From Flexifilum sp963727545 (GTDB taxonomy: Bacteria > Chloroflexota > Anaerolineae > Aggregatilineales > Phototrophicaceae): a stretch of 64,000 bases of DNA. The notes under the pieces are model-generated. The model searched no databases. It saw only the letters and a list, made by a program, of their open reading frames with translations, and was not told the DNA's origin. Below are positions 1 to 8,684 of the stretch, one piece after another (within the stretch, counting starts at the first letter, position 1; each line of letters starts with the position of its first letter). The translations under genes and the position numbers were made by a program. The stretch spans positions 248,001 to 312,000 of the forward strand of contig CAVSGS010000020.1 of NCBI GenBank assembly GCA_963727545.1, written 5' to 3'.

Positions 1-1286
1 GTGATCATCGACGAGGAACAGCGCTTCGGCGTCAAGCACAAGGAATACTTCAAGAACCTGCGCGCTCAAGTGGACGTGCTCACGCTGACCGCCACGCCGA
101 TCCCGCGCACGTTGTACATGAGCTTGACCGGCGTCCGCGACATCAGCATGATTCAGACGCCACCGGAAGACCGAATGCCGGTGATCACGCACGTCGGTCC
201 ATTCGACGATCGGCTGGTGCGGCAGGCAGTGATCCGCGAGATGGAGCGCGGCGGACAGGTCTTCTTCGTCCATAACCGCGTGCAGACGATCCAGACCGCG
301 CGTGAGCGGCTCGCCAAAATCGTGCCGGAAGCCCGGACGATTGTCGGGCACGGACAGATGGACGACCACCAGCTCGAAAACGTGATGGAGCGCTTCGGCA
401 ACGGCGAGTTCGACGTGCTGGTCTCGACCTCGATCATCGAGAGCGGGCTAGACATCCCCAACGCCAACACGCTGATCGTCGACCGCGCCGACTGGTTCGG
501 CTTGGCGCAGTTGTACCAGATTCGCGGGCGCGTCGGGCGGAGCGCATCGCAGGCTTACGCCTACTTCTTCCATCCCCCGGCGGCGCGCTGACCGAAGACG
601 CGCGCGCTCGGCTGGAAACGTTGGCGGAGTACACCGACCTCGGCAGCGGCTTCCAGATCGCCATGCGCGACCTTGAGCTGCGCGGCGCGGGCGACATCCT
701 CAGTACGCGCCAGACCGGGCACGTCGCGGCGATTGGTTTGCACCTGTACACGCAAATGCTGGGCAAAGCGGTACACGACTTGAAGGCGAAAAGCGGTAAC
801 GGCAAGGTCGCCGCCGCGCCGACGCCGGAGACGCCGACCATCAGCGAAAGCAGCGTGCTGATCGACCTGCCGCTGCCCGCCTACCTGCCGACCGACTGGA
901 TCCCGGAAATCTCGCTGCGGCTGCAAATCTACCGGCGCATCGGCGGGTTGACGACCGTCGACGAGGTCGAGGCGATGCGCGCCGAACTGCGCGATCGCTT
1001 CGGGGCGCTGCCCGCCGCCGTCGATGGGCTGCTCTATCAGATGCAGGTCAAGCTGCTGGCACAGGATGCGAACGCCAGCGCCGTGCTCAGCCGCGACGGT
1101 CGCGCCGAGGTGCGGCTGCCCTATCTGGTCGAGATGGATCGTCCACGCTTGGAGCGCGAACTCGGTGGCGACGCGCGGGTTACGCGGACGGCGGTGGAAG
1201 TGCCGATGCGCGGCGAGTGGCAGGTGCGCCTGCTCGACGTGCTGATGTATCTGGCGTCGAACGTCCGCATGGCGGTGGGGATCTAA
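1..1286 (+). CDS. mfd: Transcription-repair coupling factor Mfd, 3' part, one frameshift
   Basis: Mfd is the DNA translocase that removes RNA polymerase stalled at lesions and recruits UvrA. The window opens inside the helicase core at VIIDEEQRFG (motif II, DEEQ), followed by the SF2 segments TLTATPIPRTLYMS, STSIIESGLDIP and QIRGRVGRS. The second half holds GSGFQIAMRDLELRGAGDIL and a C-terminal TRCF domain. The first frame stops at 589-591 and the protein resumes in frame 3. The break lies in a run of five C at 574-578: a sixth C would restore HPPGGALTEDARARLE. The 5' part lies outside the window. I infer a sequencing or assembly error rather than a dead gene, because both halves are fully conserved. 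Confidence 0.95.
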
Positions 1287-1321
1287 GTTATAATCAAATC
1301 AAGTTGAGCGCGGAGTAAGTA

Positions 1322-1892
1322 ATGGCTCTGGAACAGACCAAAACCTACACTATAGAGGAATTCGAACGCTTTCTCGCCCTGCCGGAAAACGCTGATCGCC
1401 TCTTTGAACTCATCGACGGGGAGATTGTCGAGAAAATGCCGACCGAAGAACATGGGTTGATTAAGGTGAACATCGCCACTGAACTGCGAAATTTCACCAA
1501 ACCGCTTGGGCTTGGGCGCGTGACCAGTGAACCACGCGCACGTCAAACACCAGACAACCGATACAACTCGCGGCTGCCGAGATCGATTACGCCTTCACCA
1601 GCAAGGAACGCGCGCTTCCACTAGTGACGCAAGGCGCAGTTCCGCAGATGCCGGATCTCATCAGTCGAGATTCAGGTCGCCGGACGACAGCCTCAGGAAG
1701 ATGCGCGCAAAAGCCAGCTATTATCTCGCCAACGGGACGCGGTTAGTGTGGCTGGTGCTGCCGGAAAAACGGCTGGTGGAAGTCTACCGCGCTGACGGCG
1801 AAGTCGATATTCTGACCGAGAACGACACACTTAGCGGTGATGACGTGCTGCCGGGCTTCGCCCTCCCCGTTCAGGCAATCTTCGCCGAATAA
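1322..1892 (+). pseudogene. Uma2-family (PD-(D/E)XK fold) protein, broken by three indels
   Basis: The N-terminus (TIEEFERFLALPENADRLFE, then IDGEIVEKMPT) and the C-terminus (KASYYLANGTRLVWLVLPE, then DDVLPGF) are typical of Uma2 proteins, a restriction-endonuclease-like family of unknown role common in Cyanobacteria and Chloroflexi. The middle is split over three frames: AEIDYAFTSKERALP reads in frame 3 (about 1575-1660), VEIQ in another, and SPDDSLRKMRAK resumes in the last. One base is missing near 1574 and one is extra near 1664 and again near 1675. Three indels in about 100 bases could mean real decay or very poor sequence. A second, intact Uma2 copy lies at 57733-58290. Confidence 0.75.
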
Positions 1893-1913
1893 CTTCACCG
1901 CTCATGACGAAAC

Positions 1914-1956
1914 CTGTCAAATGTCACGCGCCGCCGCGCCGCGGTCGGGATATAAT
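1914..1956 (+). promoter_or_regulatory. Promoter with TGTCA direct repeats upstream of the SnoaL-like gene
   Basis: A perfect TATAAT lies at 1951-1956, about 40 bases before the ATG at 1996. No -35 hexamer is visible at the right spacing. Instead TGTCAAA and TGTCACG sit as a 7-base direct repeat at 1915-1928, where an activator would overlap the -35 region. The activator-dependent reading is inference. Confidence 0.45.
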
Positions 1957-1995
1957 GAGGCTGAAAATGCTTTGCATAGCTAAGGAGTTTTGATC

Positions 1996-2373
1996 ATGCA
2001 GCCCATGCAGATCGTCGTCGAAGTCCTCAACGCAATTGACGCGCACAACCTAAGCAAGGTCGAGCGCCGTTTCGCCAAATCATTGGTCGTGCAGGATAAC
2101 TCGCTGCCCGCAGCCCTCAACAAGCCCGCCTATCTCGACCAGATGCAGGCGATCCTCAAGGCGTTTGCCGATTGGAAATATGATCTCGATTCGATTGAGG
2201 CGGATGGTGAGCAGGTCACGGTTCACGTCACCGGAATGGGCAGTGCCGCCGGCAAACAAGTCAAGATCCCGGCACAGCTCAGCTACACCGTCATCAATGA
2301 CGAGATTCACGAGTTGAAGGTCGACGGGCAAAATGGCGGCACCGCCGCAGTGCTCGCCCAGATCAAGAGCTAA
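1996..2373 (+). CDS. SnoaL/NTF2-like small protein
   Basis: A 125-residue protein beginning MQPMQIVVEVLNAIDAHNLS, with the ester-cyclase/SnoaL (NTF2-like) pattern: an N-terminal helix, a short conserved segment, then beta strands (VTVHVTGMGSAAGKQVKIP and AQLSYTVINDEIHELKVD). Proteins of this fold bind small hydrophobic ligands or act as isomerases and cyclases; no specific substrate can be given. The ATG at 1996 is preferred over an in-frame TTG at 1990 because AAGGAG at 1982-1987 is 8 bases upstream. The stop overlaps by four bases the stop of the convergent YbaK gene. Confidence 0.7.
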   Translation: MQPMQIVVEVLNAIDAHNLSKVERRFAKSLVVQDNSLPAALNKPAYLDQMQAILKAFADWKYDLDSIEADGEQVTVHVTGMGSAAGKQVKIPAQLSYTVINDEIHELKVDGQNGGTAAVLAQIKS

Positions 2374-2855
2374 GACGCCTTGACGACTGCGAGCACTTCC
2401 CCGCCGGTCGCCGCGACCAACTGATCGAGCGTGATCGGGAAAATGGCGTTATGAGCGCCCCCCGCTGCATAGAGCTGATCGAAGCGTTGAAGCGTGTCGT
2501 CGATGTAGGTCGGGATCGGGTTTCGATGACCGAAGGGCGGCACGCTCCCCGGCTCATAGCCGAAAATCTCGACCAACTGCTCCGGGTTGGCGGCTTTGAC
2601 CTTTTTGCGCCCCACGCTATATAGTTCCGCCAGCTTGCGATCGTCAACCTTTTGATCGCCGCTGGTCAGCACAATCACCGGCTGTGCCCCGTCGATCACG
2701 AAGCAGATACTCTTGACGATCTGTCCCAATTGGCAGCCGATATTGTCGGCGGCTTGCTGCGAAGTCGCGGTCGGCGTATCAAAAAAGCGGATGCGAATGT
2801 TAAGGTTTTGCTGATCGAGCGCATTTTGGACATCTTGCGGGGTGAGGGGCTGCAT
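2370..2855 (-). CDS. YbaK/ProX-family aminoacyl-tRNA deacylase
   Basis: A 161-residue single-domain protein of the YbaK/EbsC/ProX family, which hydrolyses mischarged aminoacyl-tRNAs in trans. Family landmarks are the lysine in GQIVKSICFV, the strand PVIVLTSGDQKVD, and the GYEPGSVPPFGHR stretch that forms the active-site pocket. The length matches the family. Which mischarged tRNA it edits cannot be told from the sequence. It runs convergent to the SnoaL-like gene and divergent from the macro-domain gene. Confidence 0.85.
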   Translation of the reverse strand: MQPLTPQDVQNALDQQNLNIRIRFFDTPTATSQQAADNIGCQLGQIVKSICFVIDGAQPVIVLTSGDQKVDDRKLAELYSVGRKKVKAANPEQLVEIFGYEPGSVPPFGHRNPIPTYIDDTLQRFDQLYAAGGAHNAIFPITLDQLVAATGGEVLAVVKAS

Positions 2856-2887
2856 TTTTTGGTATACTCCACCATTAAAAGTAGGCG

Positions 2888-2927
2888 TGTAAATGTTTAA
2901 ACCTTGTTTATGTCAAGTTAAACATTT
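2888..2927 (-). promoter_or_regulatory. Promoter of the YbaK gene overlapped by a 10-bp inverted repeat
   Basis: On the minus strand TTGACA (2911-2916) and TTTACA (2888-2893) are separated by 17 bases and lie about 35 bases upstream of the YbaK ATG. A perfect inverted repeat, AAATGTTTAA (2891-2900) and TTAAACATTT (2918-2927), flanks the -35 element and overlaps the -10, so it is a candidate operator. It lies between two divergent genes and could act on both. Confidence 0.5.
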
Positions 2928-2959
2928 GTCGGTCGACTGAAGCAGAAAGATACCGCATC

Positions 2960-3516
2960 ATGCTGGCACAGATCAACCAGACGACGCTCGAACTTGTGCA
3001 GGGGGACATTACCAAACAAGACGTAGATGCCATCGTCAATGCAGCGAACAGCTCGCTGTTGGGGGGCGGCGGTGTTGACGGCGCCATTCATCGTGCCGCC
3101 GGTCCAGAACTGCTCGCCGAGACGCGAACCCTAGACGGCTGCCAGACCGGTGATGCGAAAATCAGCAGGGGGTACAACTCAAAGCACGCCACGTCATTCA
3201 TACGGTGGGACCGATCTACCGTCCGGGGGATGATGACGCGCCGCGTCTACTCGCCAGCGCCTACCGCCGCAGCCTCGAAGTTGCCGTCGAAAATGAAGTG
3301 AAATCGCTGGCATTCCCGGCGATCAGCACCGGAATTTACGGGTATCCACTGAGCGAAGCAGCGGTGATCGCGTTGGAGACGGTCTATGAATTTGTCGCCA
3401 CTCATGGCGAGCTCGAACTCGTGCGTTTCGTGCTCTACGACCAGCGCGCGATGAGTGTCTACGAAAGCGCGCTCACGGCGATGAAGCAGCAGCGCAACGA
3501 CATCATGTTTGCCTAA
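2960..3516 (+). CDS. Macro-domain protein (O-acetyl-ADP-ribose deacetylase type), one frameshift
   Basis: Macro domains bind ADP-ribose, and the YmdB/MacroD type deacetylates O-acetyl-ADP-ribose or removes ADP-ribose from proteins. The N-terminal part has DAIVNAANSSLLGGGGVDG, the signature ligand loop, followed by AIHRAAG. The second part has FPAISTGIYGYPLSEAA, the second conserved loop. The first frame (from ATG 2960) must pass to the frame ending at 3516 near 3177: one added base there would restore the expected GYN-L-KARHVIHTVGP. About 185 residues once repaired, normal for the family. Probably functional, with a single-base sequence error. Confidence 0.88.
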
Positions 3517-3557
3517 AGCGAAACCTTCGGCTTCATGCTGCATCGGGAAAGTTCACT

Positions 3558-3589
3558 AACCGGGCGCACGATTGATTGTGCGCCCGGTT
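3558..3589. terminator. Hairpin between convergent genes, likely bidirectional terminator
   Basis: A 12-base-pair stem (3558-3569 with 3578-3589, arm AACCGGGCGCAC) with an 8-base loop lies between the macro-domain gene (plus) and the MarR gene (minus). There is no long T-tract, so termination is inferred from position and stability. Confidence 0.5.
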
Positions 3590-3631
3590 GTTAGCCCAAA
3601 CTTCAGTCTGCGGATTGGCTAGACGAAGCGA

Positions 3632-4147
3632 TTAGTGACTGCCGTTGTGATTCCGCGCGCCGTTCTTGACGGGCACGTGATTGTTGGCTTTCTCGCCGTT
3701 GTAGTCCGGCTCCAGCGTTTGCAGCGTCGCCAGCACGTCCAAGAAAGTCTCAAACTGGGCGTCATCAAAGAGATCGTGTACTTCGTAGTCGATCTCTTTC
3801 GCCGCGCTCAGCACATCCTTGCGGTGATGCTCAGCGAGATCCGTCAGATAGATGTGAACGGCACGGCGGTCAGTCGGATCAGGGCGGCGCTCGATATACC
3901 CCTTCTGTTGAAGTTTATCGAGGTTGGGCGTGAATGAAGTCGCGGCACGCCCGACAGCACGCGCCAGTTCGCTGGCATGCTGCCCATCGCGCTCGTAGAG
4001 AGCACGGAGAATGTACCATTCAATAATGGTCAACCCAAGCGGCTGAATTGCGCGGTTGAACAATTGATCGAGGTTCCGCAGGGCAATGTCGAGATTGCAC
4101 CATATTGAACCATTGAAGCGAAGTTGTGTTTGCACCATATTACTCAT
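3632..4147 (-). CDS. MarR-family transcriptional regulator
   Basis: A 171-residue winged helix-turn-helix protein. The dimer helix (SIWCNLDIALRNLDQLFNRA) is followed by the core ITIEWYILRALYERDGQHA-type segment, the recognition region ELARAVGRAATSFTPNLDKL, and the wing GYIERRPDPTDRRAVHIYLT, which is diagnostic of MarR proteins. The acidic C-terminal tail completes the dimer interface. The start is ATG with AGGA about 11 bases upstream. No adjacent co-transcribed target is evident, so the regulated gene is unknown; the FHA gene lies upstream on the same strand. Confidence 0.9.
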   Translation of the reverse strand: MSNMVQTQLRFNGSIWCNLDIALRNLDQLFNRAIQPLGLTIIEWYILRALYERDGQHASELARAVGRAATSFTPNLDKLQQKGYIERRPDPTDRRAVHIYLTDLAEHHRKDVLSAAKEIDYEVHDLFDDAQFETFLDVLATLQTLEPDYNGEKANNHVPVKNGARNHNGSH

Positions 4148-4219
4148 GTTGGTGATATTCCTAGCTTACCATCTACGAATTTTAAACGACGCATCACAAT
4201 TAATACAGAGTAAATTTGA

Positions 4220-4576
4220 TTAGTATATCGTGATAATTATGTCCAGCGTGCCGAGGCGCAGCCGGTTGACCTGCCCTAACGGAAAGGGCTGATCGGGAGG
4301 TAAGCGTTTGTCGTTGAGGTAGGTTCCGTTCACCGATGAGAGATCGATTACATGAGGTGTGCCGTGAAAACTTACTAAAGCGGCATGGCGGCGTGAGACT
4401 CCTTTTTCACGGGAGGCATAAGCCGCAAAATCAATATCGGGGGTGAAATGGACGGTCTCATCAGATCGCCCCATCACGTAGCCCTCAAACCGCGGAGTTT
4501 CCAGTTCCAGACTGAACTGCTCGTCATCAGCGAGCCGAATTTCACAAGTCATCGCATCTATATTACCCACTACCAT
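4220..4576 (-). CDS. FHA-domain protein
   Basis: A small stand-alone forkhead-associated domain, which binds phosphothreonine. The canonical features are visible: GRSDE, SRRHAALV and SSVNGTYLNDKRL. It may work with a Ser/Thr kinase encoded elsewhere. The start is uncertain. The frame is open upstream to a TTG at 4627, and I chose the ATG at 4576, which leaves the whole FHA fold intact. It lies 73 bases upstream of the MarR gene on the same strand. Confidence 0.85.
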   Translation of the reverse strand: MVVGNIDAMTCEIRLADDEQFSLELETPRFEGYVMGRSDETVHFTPDIDFAAYASREKGVSRRHAALVSFHGTPHVIDLSSVNGTYLNDKRLPPDQPFPLGQVNRLRLGTLDIIITIY

Positions 4577-4712
4577 ACAGCTCTTAACAAGCCCTTTCCG
4601 CACCGTGACGCTTAAGAGTTGTAACAAAACTAATAGATATCATCATTATTATAGCGTATTTTATAGCTTCGTTTACAAACAAAGCATTAACGAATTCTGA
4701 ACTTGATCCAAA

Positions 4713-7592
4713 TTACCCGGCAATCACGACATAGTCGCCAAGAATGCGGCGTTGATCGTCAAGCACAGGTAAGCGAATTCCATCTGCGGGGGCATACAAA
4801 CCAACGTGCAGGACAAAGTTTTGACGGTCGCTGACGAATTGATAGCTATCCTCGACGAATTCGCCCGCCGACCACAGTGACGTCGGATACGTGTTTAGCT
4901 GCGGCATCGCATCCTGCTGAGCAAGGATTGCCCCCGTCGAGATCGAGCAGATGCACGAATACCTTATAATCTGCCGCTATATTAGTTTGCGCCTTCCAGA
5001 TTAATTCGAGATTGATTTTACCCTCCGCTTGCCCGACGTTGTAGCCGTACAGCAGCAGATGATCGCCGAACTGAGCGTTGATCACGTGGTCAACCGGGGG
5101 CGGGTCAAAGCGGCGCACCATCGCGGCGACTTCCACGTCACCGAGCACGATATGGCGCTCGCCGACCGAGATCGTGAGAACGTAGCTCCCGGCGGGCTGA
5201 TCGCGCGGGACCCGCCAATCGACCCGATCGGCGAGCACCTCCCCCGGCTGCCACTGATCGGGCGGGTAGCGATCATCAATGGGCGTGCCCGACCAGAGTT
5301 CGGTTCCGGCGGCGGTCGGGTTGCTAGCAGGGACAAGCCGCGCCTGCAGCACAAACGGCTGCGGCAGCGTCCCCGCCTGCCAATAGAGCGTCAGGGGCAG
5401 CGCTTCGCCGGGACGAATCGAGGTCGGCGGCGAGTCCCAACCCAACAGGATCACGCCGGGAGCAAGCTGGACATTTTGACGCACCGCCATCGGCAGCGCG
5501 GATGGATCGGGGAAAGCGGCGGGTCGCGTAACCCGAACCGTGCCGATCTGTACCCATGCCGCACCGGGGACGCCCTGATCGTTGAAGAAGGGCTGATAGG
5601 CGTCGGTCGAGCGCTCTACCCACGCGAGACGGAGCGCGTAATCACCGGGCGGGGTCGCGGCGGGGACGCTTAGCTCGATCCGCTGGAGCAGCGTCGCCCC
5701 CGCGCGCCATCGATCGGTCTCCGCCATGTAAACGTCGCCGTGATAAAGCACGTTGCCATAGGCGTCTTCAAGCTGAATTACGGGTGTCAGGTCGCCGAAC
5801 GGGGGCGGCGCGTCGATCCGCCACGCAGTGACGACTTCGCCACGCTCACCCGCCGCGATCACGGGGGCGTTCATCCCGGCGTAGGTCAGATAGACGTTAT
5901 GCCGGTCAAGCGTCGTCGCCGCCAGCGGCAGCGGTAGATCGCTGGTGATGCGGAACGCCTGAAAAGCCGGTTCGCCATCGGGCGCGTGCGGCAAGCCGGA
6001 GAGCGCCGTTTGCGCCAGCCACACCGCCCAATCAGGCGGTGGCGGGGCGCTGTGCGGGAAGATCACCAAGCCGGTTTCACCGGGCGGCGGCAAGAACATG
6101 CTGTCGGTGCCGATCCACGTGATCGGCGGAACCGGCGCAATTTCGACGGTCGGATGTCCTTTGTCGCGGGCGGCGATGTAAACCTGCTCACCGGGATCAA
6201 TGTGCTGATCGACCAACCAATGCGCCGCCGCCGCGAGATCGGCGTCGGTTTCGTAGTAGAGTGCGGCGCTGCTCGCCCACGTGAAATAGAGGTTACCAAC
6301 CAGCACCCCGCCGACGAATAACACGGCAATCAGGAGTAGGGGCAGACCTACATGTCTGCCCGCCCGTAGGGGCGCAGCGGCGCTGCGCCCCCACCCACCG
6401 ATCCAGAGATCCGATCATCCACTCTGCGCCGAGAGCGACGAGGACGAAGATCAGCGGCACCATGCCCAGTGAACGCATGTGACTGGGCGGCAGTCCGCCG
6501 ACCGAGATCACGCTGGGAATGACCATCAGCGGCGAGAGCAGCGCCAGCAGGTAAGCGACCCGTTCGAGCGGGCGAATCGGTCGAGTGAGGCGGTAGGCAG
6601 CCAGCGCGATCCCGATCAGCAGCAGCAGCGCCTTCCGGCAGCGTAAAGTACGGTCGTTCCGCGACGTTGTAGCGAAAATAGGGATCGCCGGAGATGAAGA
6701 ACATCTTCAGGTGCAGGACGATGCTGTCGAGCAGCGAGACGGATTGATCGGCTTGGGTGACCTCCGCCAGCCGCCCGAAGAACACGTCGGGGCGCTGGAA
6801 AGCATAGATCGCCAGCGGCGCGGCGGTGATCGCCAGCGCGCTAAAGAAGATCACGCCCTGCCCCAAGCGCTGCCGCCAATGGGCGCGGTCGAACCACAAC
6901 AGCGCGACCCCGGCGATCAACAGCCAGAAGGGGAACAGCCGCGATGAGTTGTAAGTGTAAACCGCTCCACCCGCCAGCACCCCCGCAGCGATCAACCACG
7001 GAACCCGCTTCATTTCCCCAAGGCGCAATTTGTTCCAACGCGGAGGAGGGGCTTTCTCCCCTCTCCCCGCTTGCGTGGGAGAGGGGTCGGGGGTGAGGGG
7101 CTGTGGGGTCGCCCTTCGCAATCCCCTAAACAAGAACAATAGCGCCAGCGACTGCATCATCGGCAGGGTGACGGCGCGATAGGCTTGGCGCGCCAGCCAC
7201 AGCTGCGGGAAGGAGAGCGTCATCAGCAGCCCGATCACCAAGCCGACGACCAGCCCGCGCGCGCCGCGAAACATGGCTCGACCGAGTGCGATCGAGGCGG
7301 CAATCGTGATCAGGTTGCAAAAGACGCTGAGCAGGCGCAAGCCGAACATACTGTCGCTGACGAAAGTCAGGATCGGAACGCTCAGGTAGTAGTAGAGGAC
7401 TTCGCGCCCCTGATAGGCTTCGACCATCGGGAAGAAGCGCGCCCCACCGAAGGCGACACTGCGCGCGATCAGCAGGTTGGCGGCTTCGTCGTAGTGCGGT
7501 CCCGGCGGATAGGTCGCCAAGCCCCACAAACGCAGCACCGCCGCGATCAGCAGCGTCAACGTCGCCAGCGTGAGGAAGTGGTTGCGGTTCAT
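4713..7592 (-). CDS. GT39/ArnT-like membrane glycosyltransferase, three frameshifts and repeat insertions
   Basis: A protein of about 950 residues once repaired. The N-terminus has a first membrane helix and GPHYDEAANLLIARS, the acidic catalytic loop of GT-C enzymes that use polyprenyl-phosphate sugars, followed by many membrane helices and a large C-terminal beta-rich extracytoplasmic region. The frame changes near 6632 (after PYFTLPEG), in a run of five C at 6388-6392, and in another at 4931-4935 (after LLDLDGG). Removing one base from each C5 run restores the protein, which ends in ILGDYVVIAG. Two palindromes (6336-6394) and a GC-rich repeat read as PLTPDPSPTQAGRGEK (near 7045-7105) lie inside the coding region. 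The sugar substrate is unknown. Confidence 0.8.
6336..6394. repeat. Two adjoining palindromes inside the GT39 gene
   Basis: The first is GTAGGGGCAGAC with GTCTGCCC (6336-6361). The second is GTAGGGGCGCAGC with GCTGCGCCCCC (6366-6394). They lie in the coding region of the glycosyltransferase, next to a frame break in the C5 run at 6388-6392. Confidence 0.75.
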
Positions 7593-7737
7593 GGCGCAGA
7601 AGCGTACCGCGACGCGAGGTGATGATCAACACTCTGATTCAGGGATCACTTCTCATCAGAGTTCATGTATACTATTTAAGGGTCATATCGGTTCATGATA
7701 GGCACAGCCAACTCATCAGCGCAGGAGCACGGAGATC

Positions 7738-8493
7738 GTGAAAGCGTACAAGAAAGACTGCGATACCGCCTACAGCATCGGCGTGTACCCGACGCTGGAA
7801 CTACTGCACGCCCGCCCGGAGTGCGTGAACCGTGTCTTGATCAGCAGCCGGGGCGCGAAAAACAGCGGCGCGCGCCAAATCGAGGCGTTGTGCCAACAGC
7901 AGCAGATCCGCGTGGAAATCGCCGACCGCGTCGTCGAGAAGATCGCCGGGTGTGCCAATGCCTACGTCATCGGCGAGTTCGGCAAGTACACTACGCCGCT
8001 GGAGCACGCCAATCACGTCGTCTTGATCCAGCCCAGCGACAGCGGCAATTTAGGGACGATCCTGCGGACGGCGCTGGCGTTCGACGTGCTCAACTTGATC
8101 ATCGTGCGTCCGGCGGTCGACATCTTCGATCCCAAGGTGATCCGGGCGTCGATGGGTGCGGTCTTCCGGCTCAACTTCGCCTATATCGGCGCGTTCGCGG
8201 ACTACCGCGCCCACTTCGATAATCGGCTTTATCCGTTCATGACCGACGGACACACACCGCTCCCTCACGCCACTTTCCGCGAGCCGTTCGCGCTGATCTT
8301 CGGCAGCGAGGGCGGCGGCTTGGACGCGCAGTTCCGCAGCGTGGGCGAAAGCATCCGCATCCCGCAAAGCAGCGCCGTCGACTCGCTCAATCTGGCAGTC
8401 GCAGTCGGGATCGGGCTGCACGCTGCCGGTGTTCAAAAACAGCCTCAGCATCCGGCTAAGACTCCGCCTCAGCGTGGCTTAGGTTTAGCCTAA
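7738..8493 (+). CDS. TrmH/SpoU-family RNA 2'-O-methyltransferase
   Basis: A 251-residue SPOUT methyltransferase. The three knot motifs are clear: SDSGNLGTILRTALAF (motif 1), PFALIFGSEGGGLD (motif 2) and IRIPQSSAVDSLNLAVAVGI (motif 3, with the SAM-binding knot). The N-terminal region resembles the small RNA-binding domain of the RlmB/TrmH group. The target nucleotide, in rRNA or tRNA, cannot be assigned. The start is GTG at 7738 with GGAG at 7731-7734 and a further AGGAG just upstream. The C-terminal tail after GLHAAG is poorly conserved. Confidence 0.9.
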   Translation: MKAYKKDCDTAYSIGVYPTLELLHARPECVNRVLISSRGAKNSGARQIEALCQQQQIRVEIADRVVEKIAGCANAYVIGEFGKYTTPLEHANHVVLIQPSDSGNLGTILRTALAFDVLNLIIVRPAVDIFDPKVIRASMGAVFRLNFAYIGAFADYRAHFDNRLYPFMTDGHTPLPHATFREPFALIFGSEGGGLDAQFRSVGESIRIPQSSAVDSLNLAVAVGIGLHAAGVQKQPQHPAKTPPQRGLGLA

Positions 8494-8536
8494 GCAACCT
8501 CTCATCCTGCCTCGGTGAGCGCGGCAGGCATCCACT

Positions 8537-8565
8537 TTGCGAAGCCTTTCACGATGGGTCATAAT
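8537..8565 (+). promoter_or_regulatory. Putative sucC-sucD promoter
   Basis: TTGCGA (8537-8542), a 17-base spacer and CATAAT (8560-8565) lie about 120 bases before sucC. The leader contains the palindrome at 8609-8635. Assigned by consensus match only. Confidence 0.4.
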
Positions 8566-8608
8566 CAAGTGAAATCCATCGGGTTGAGCGGCACAGTGTA
8601 GATTCTTT

Positions 8609-8635
8609 GGGGGCGGGTTTGAAACCCGCCCCTAC
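8609..8635. repeat. Palindromic element, GGGTTTGAAACCC core
   Basis: An inverted repeat with arms GGGGGCGGGTTT and GAAACCCGCCCC ending in CTAC, one copy of the dispersed GTAGGGGC...GCCCCTAC palindrome family of this window. It lies in the sucC leader and would form a hairpin in the transcript. Confidence 0.8.
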
Positions 8636-8684
8636 GTGGGCAAGCTGCCTGTGACGCTCTAGACGCAATTAGAGGAGGCTTTCA

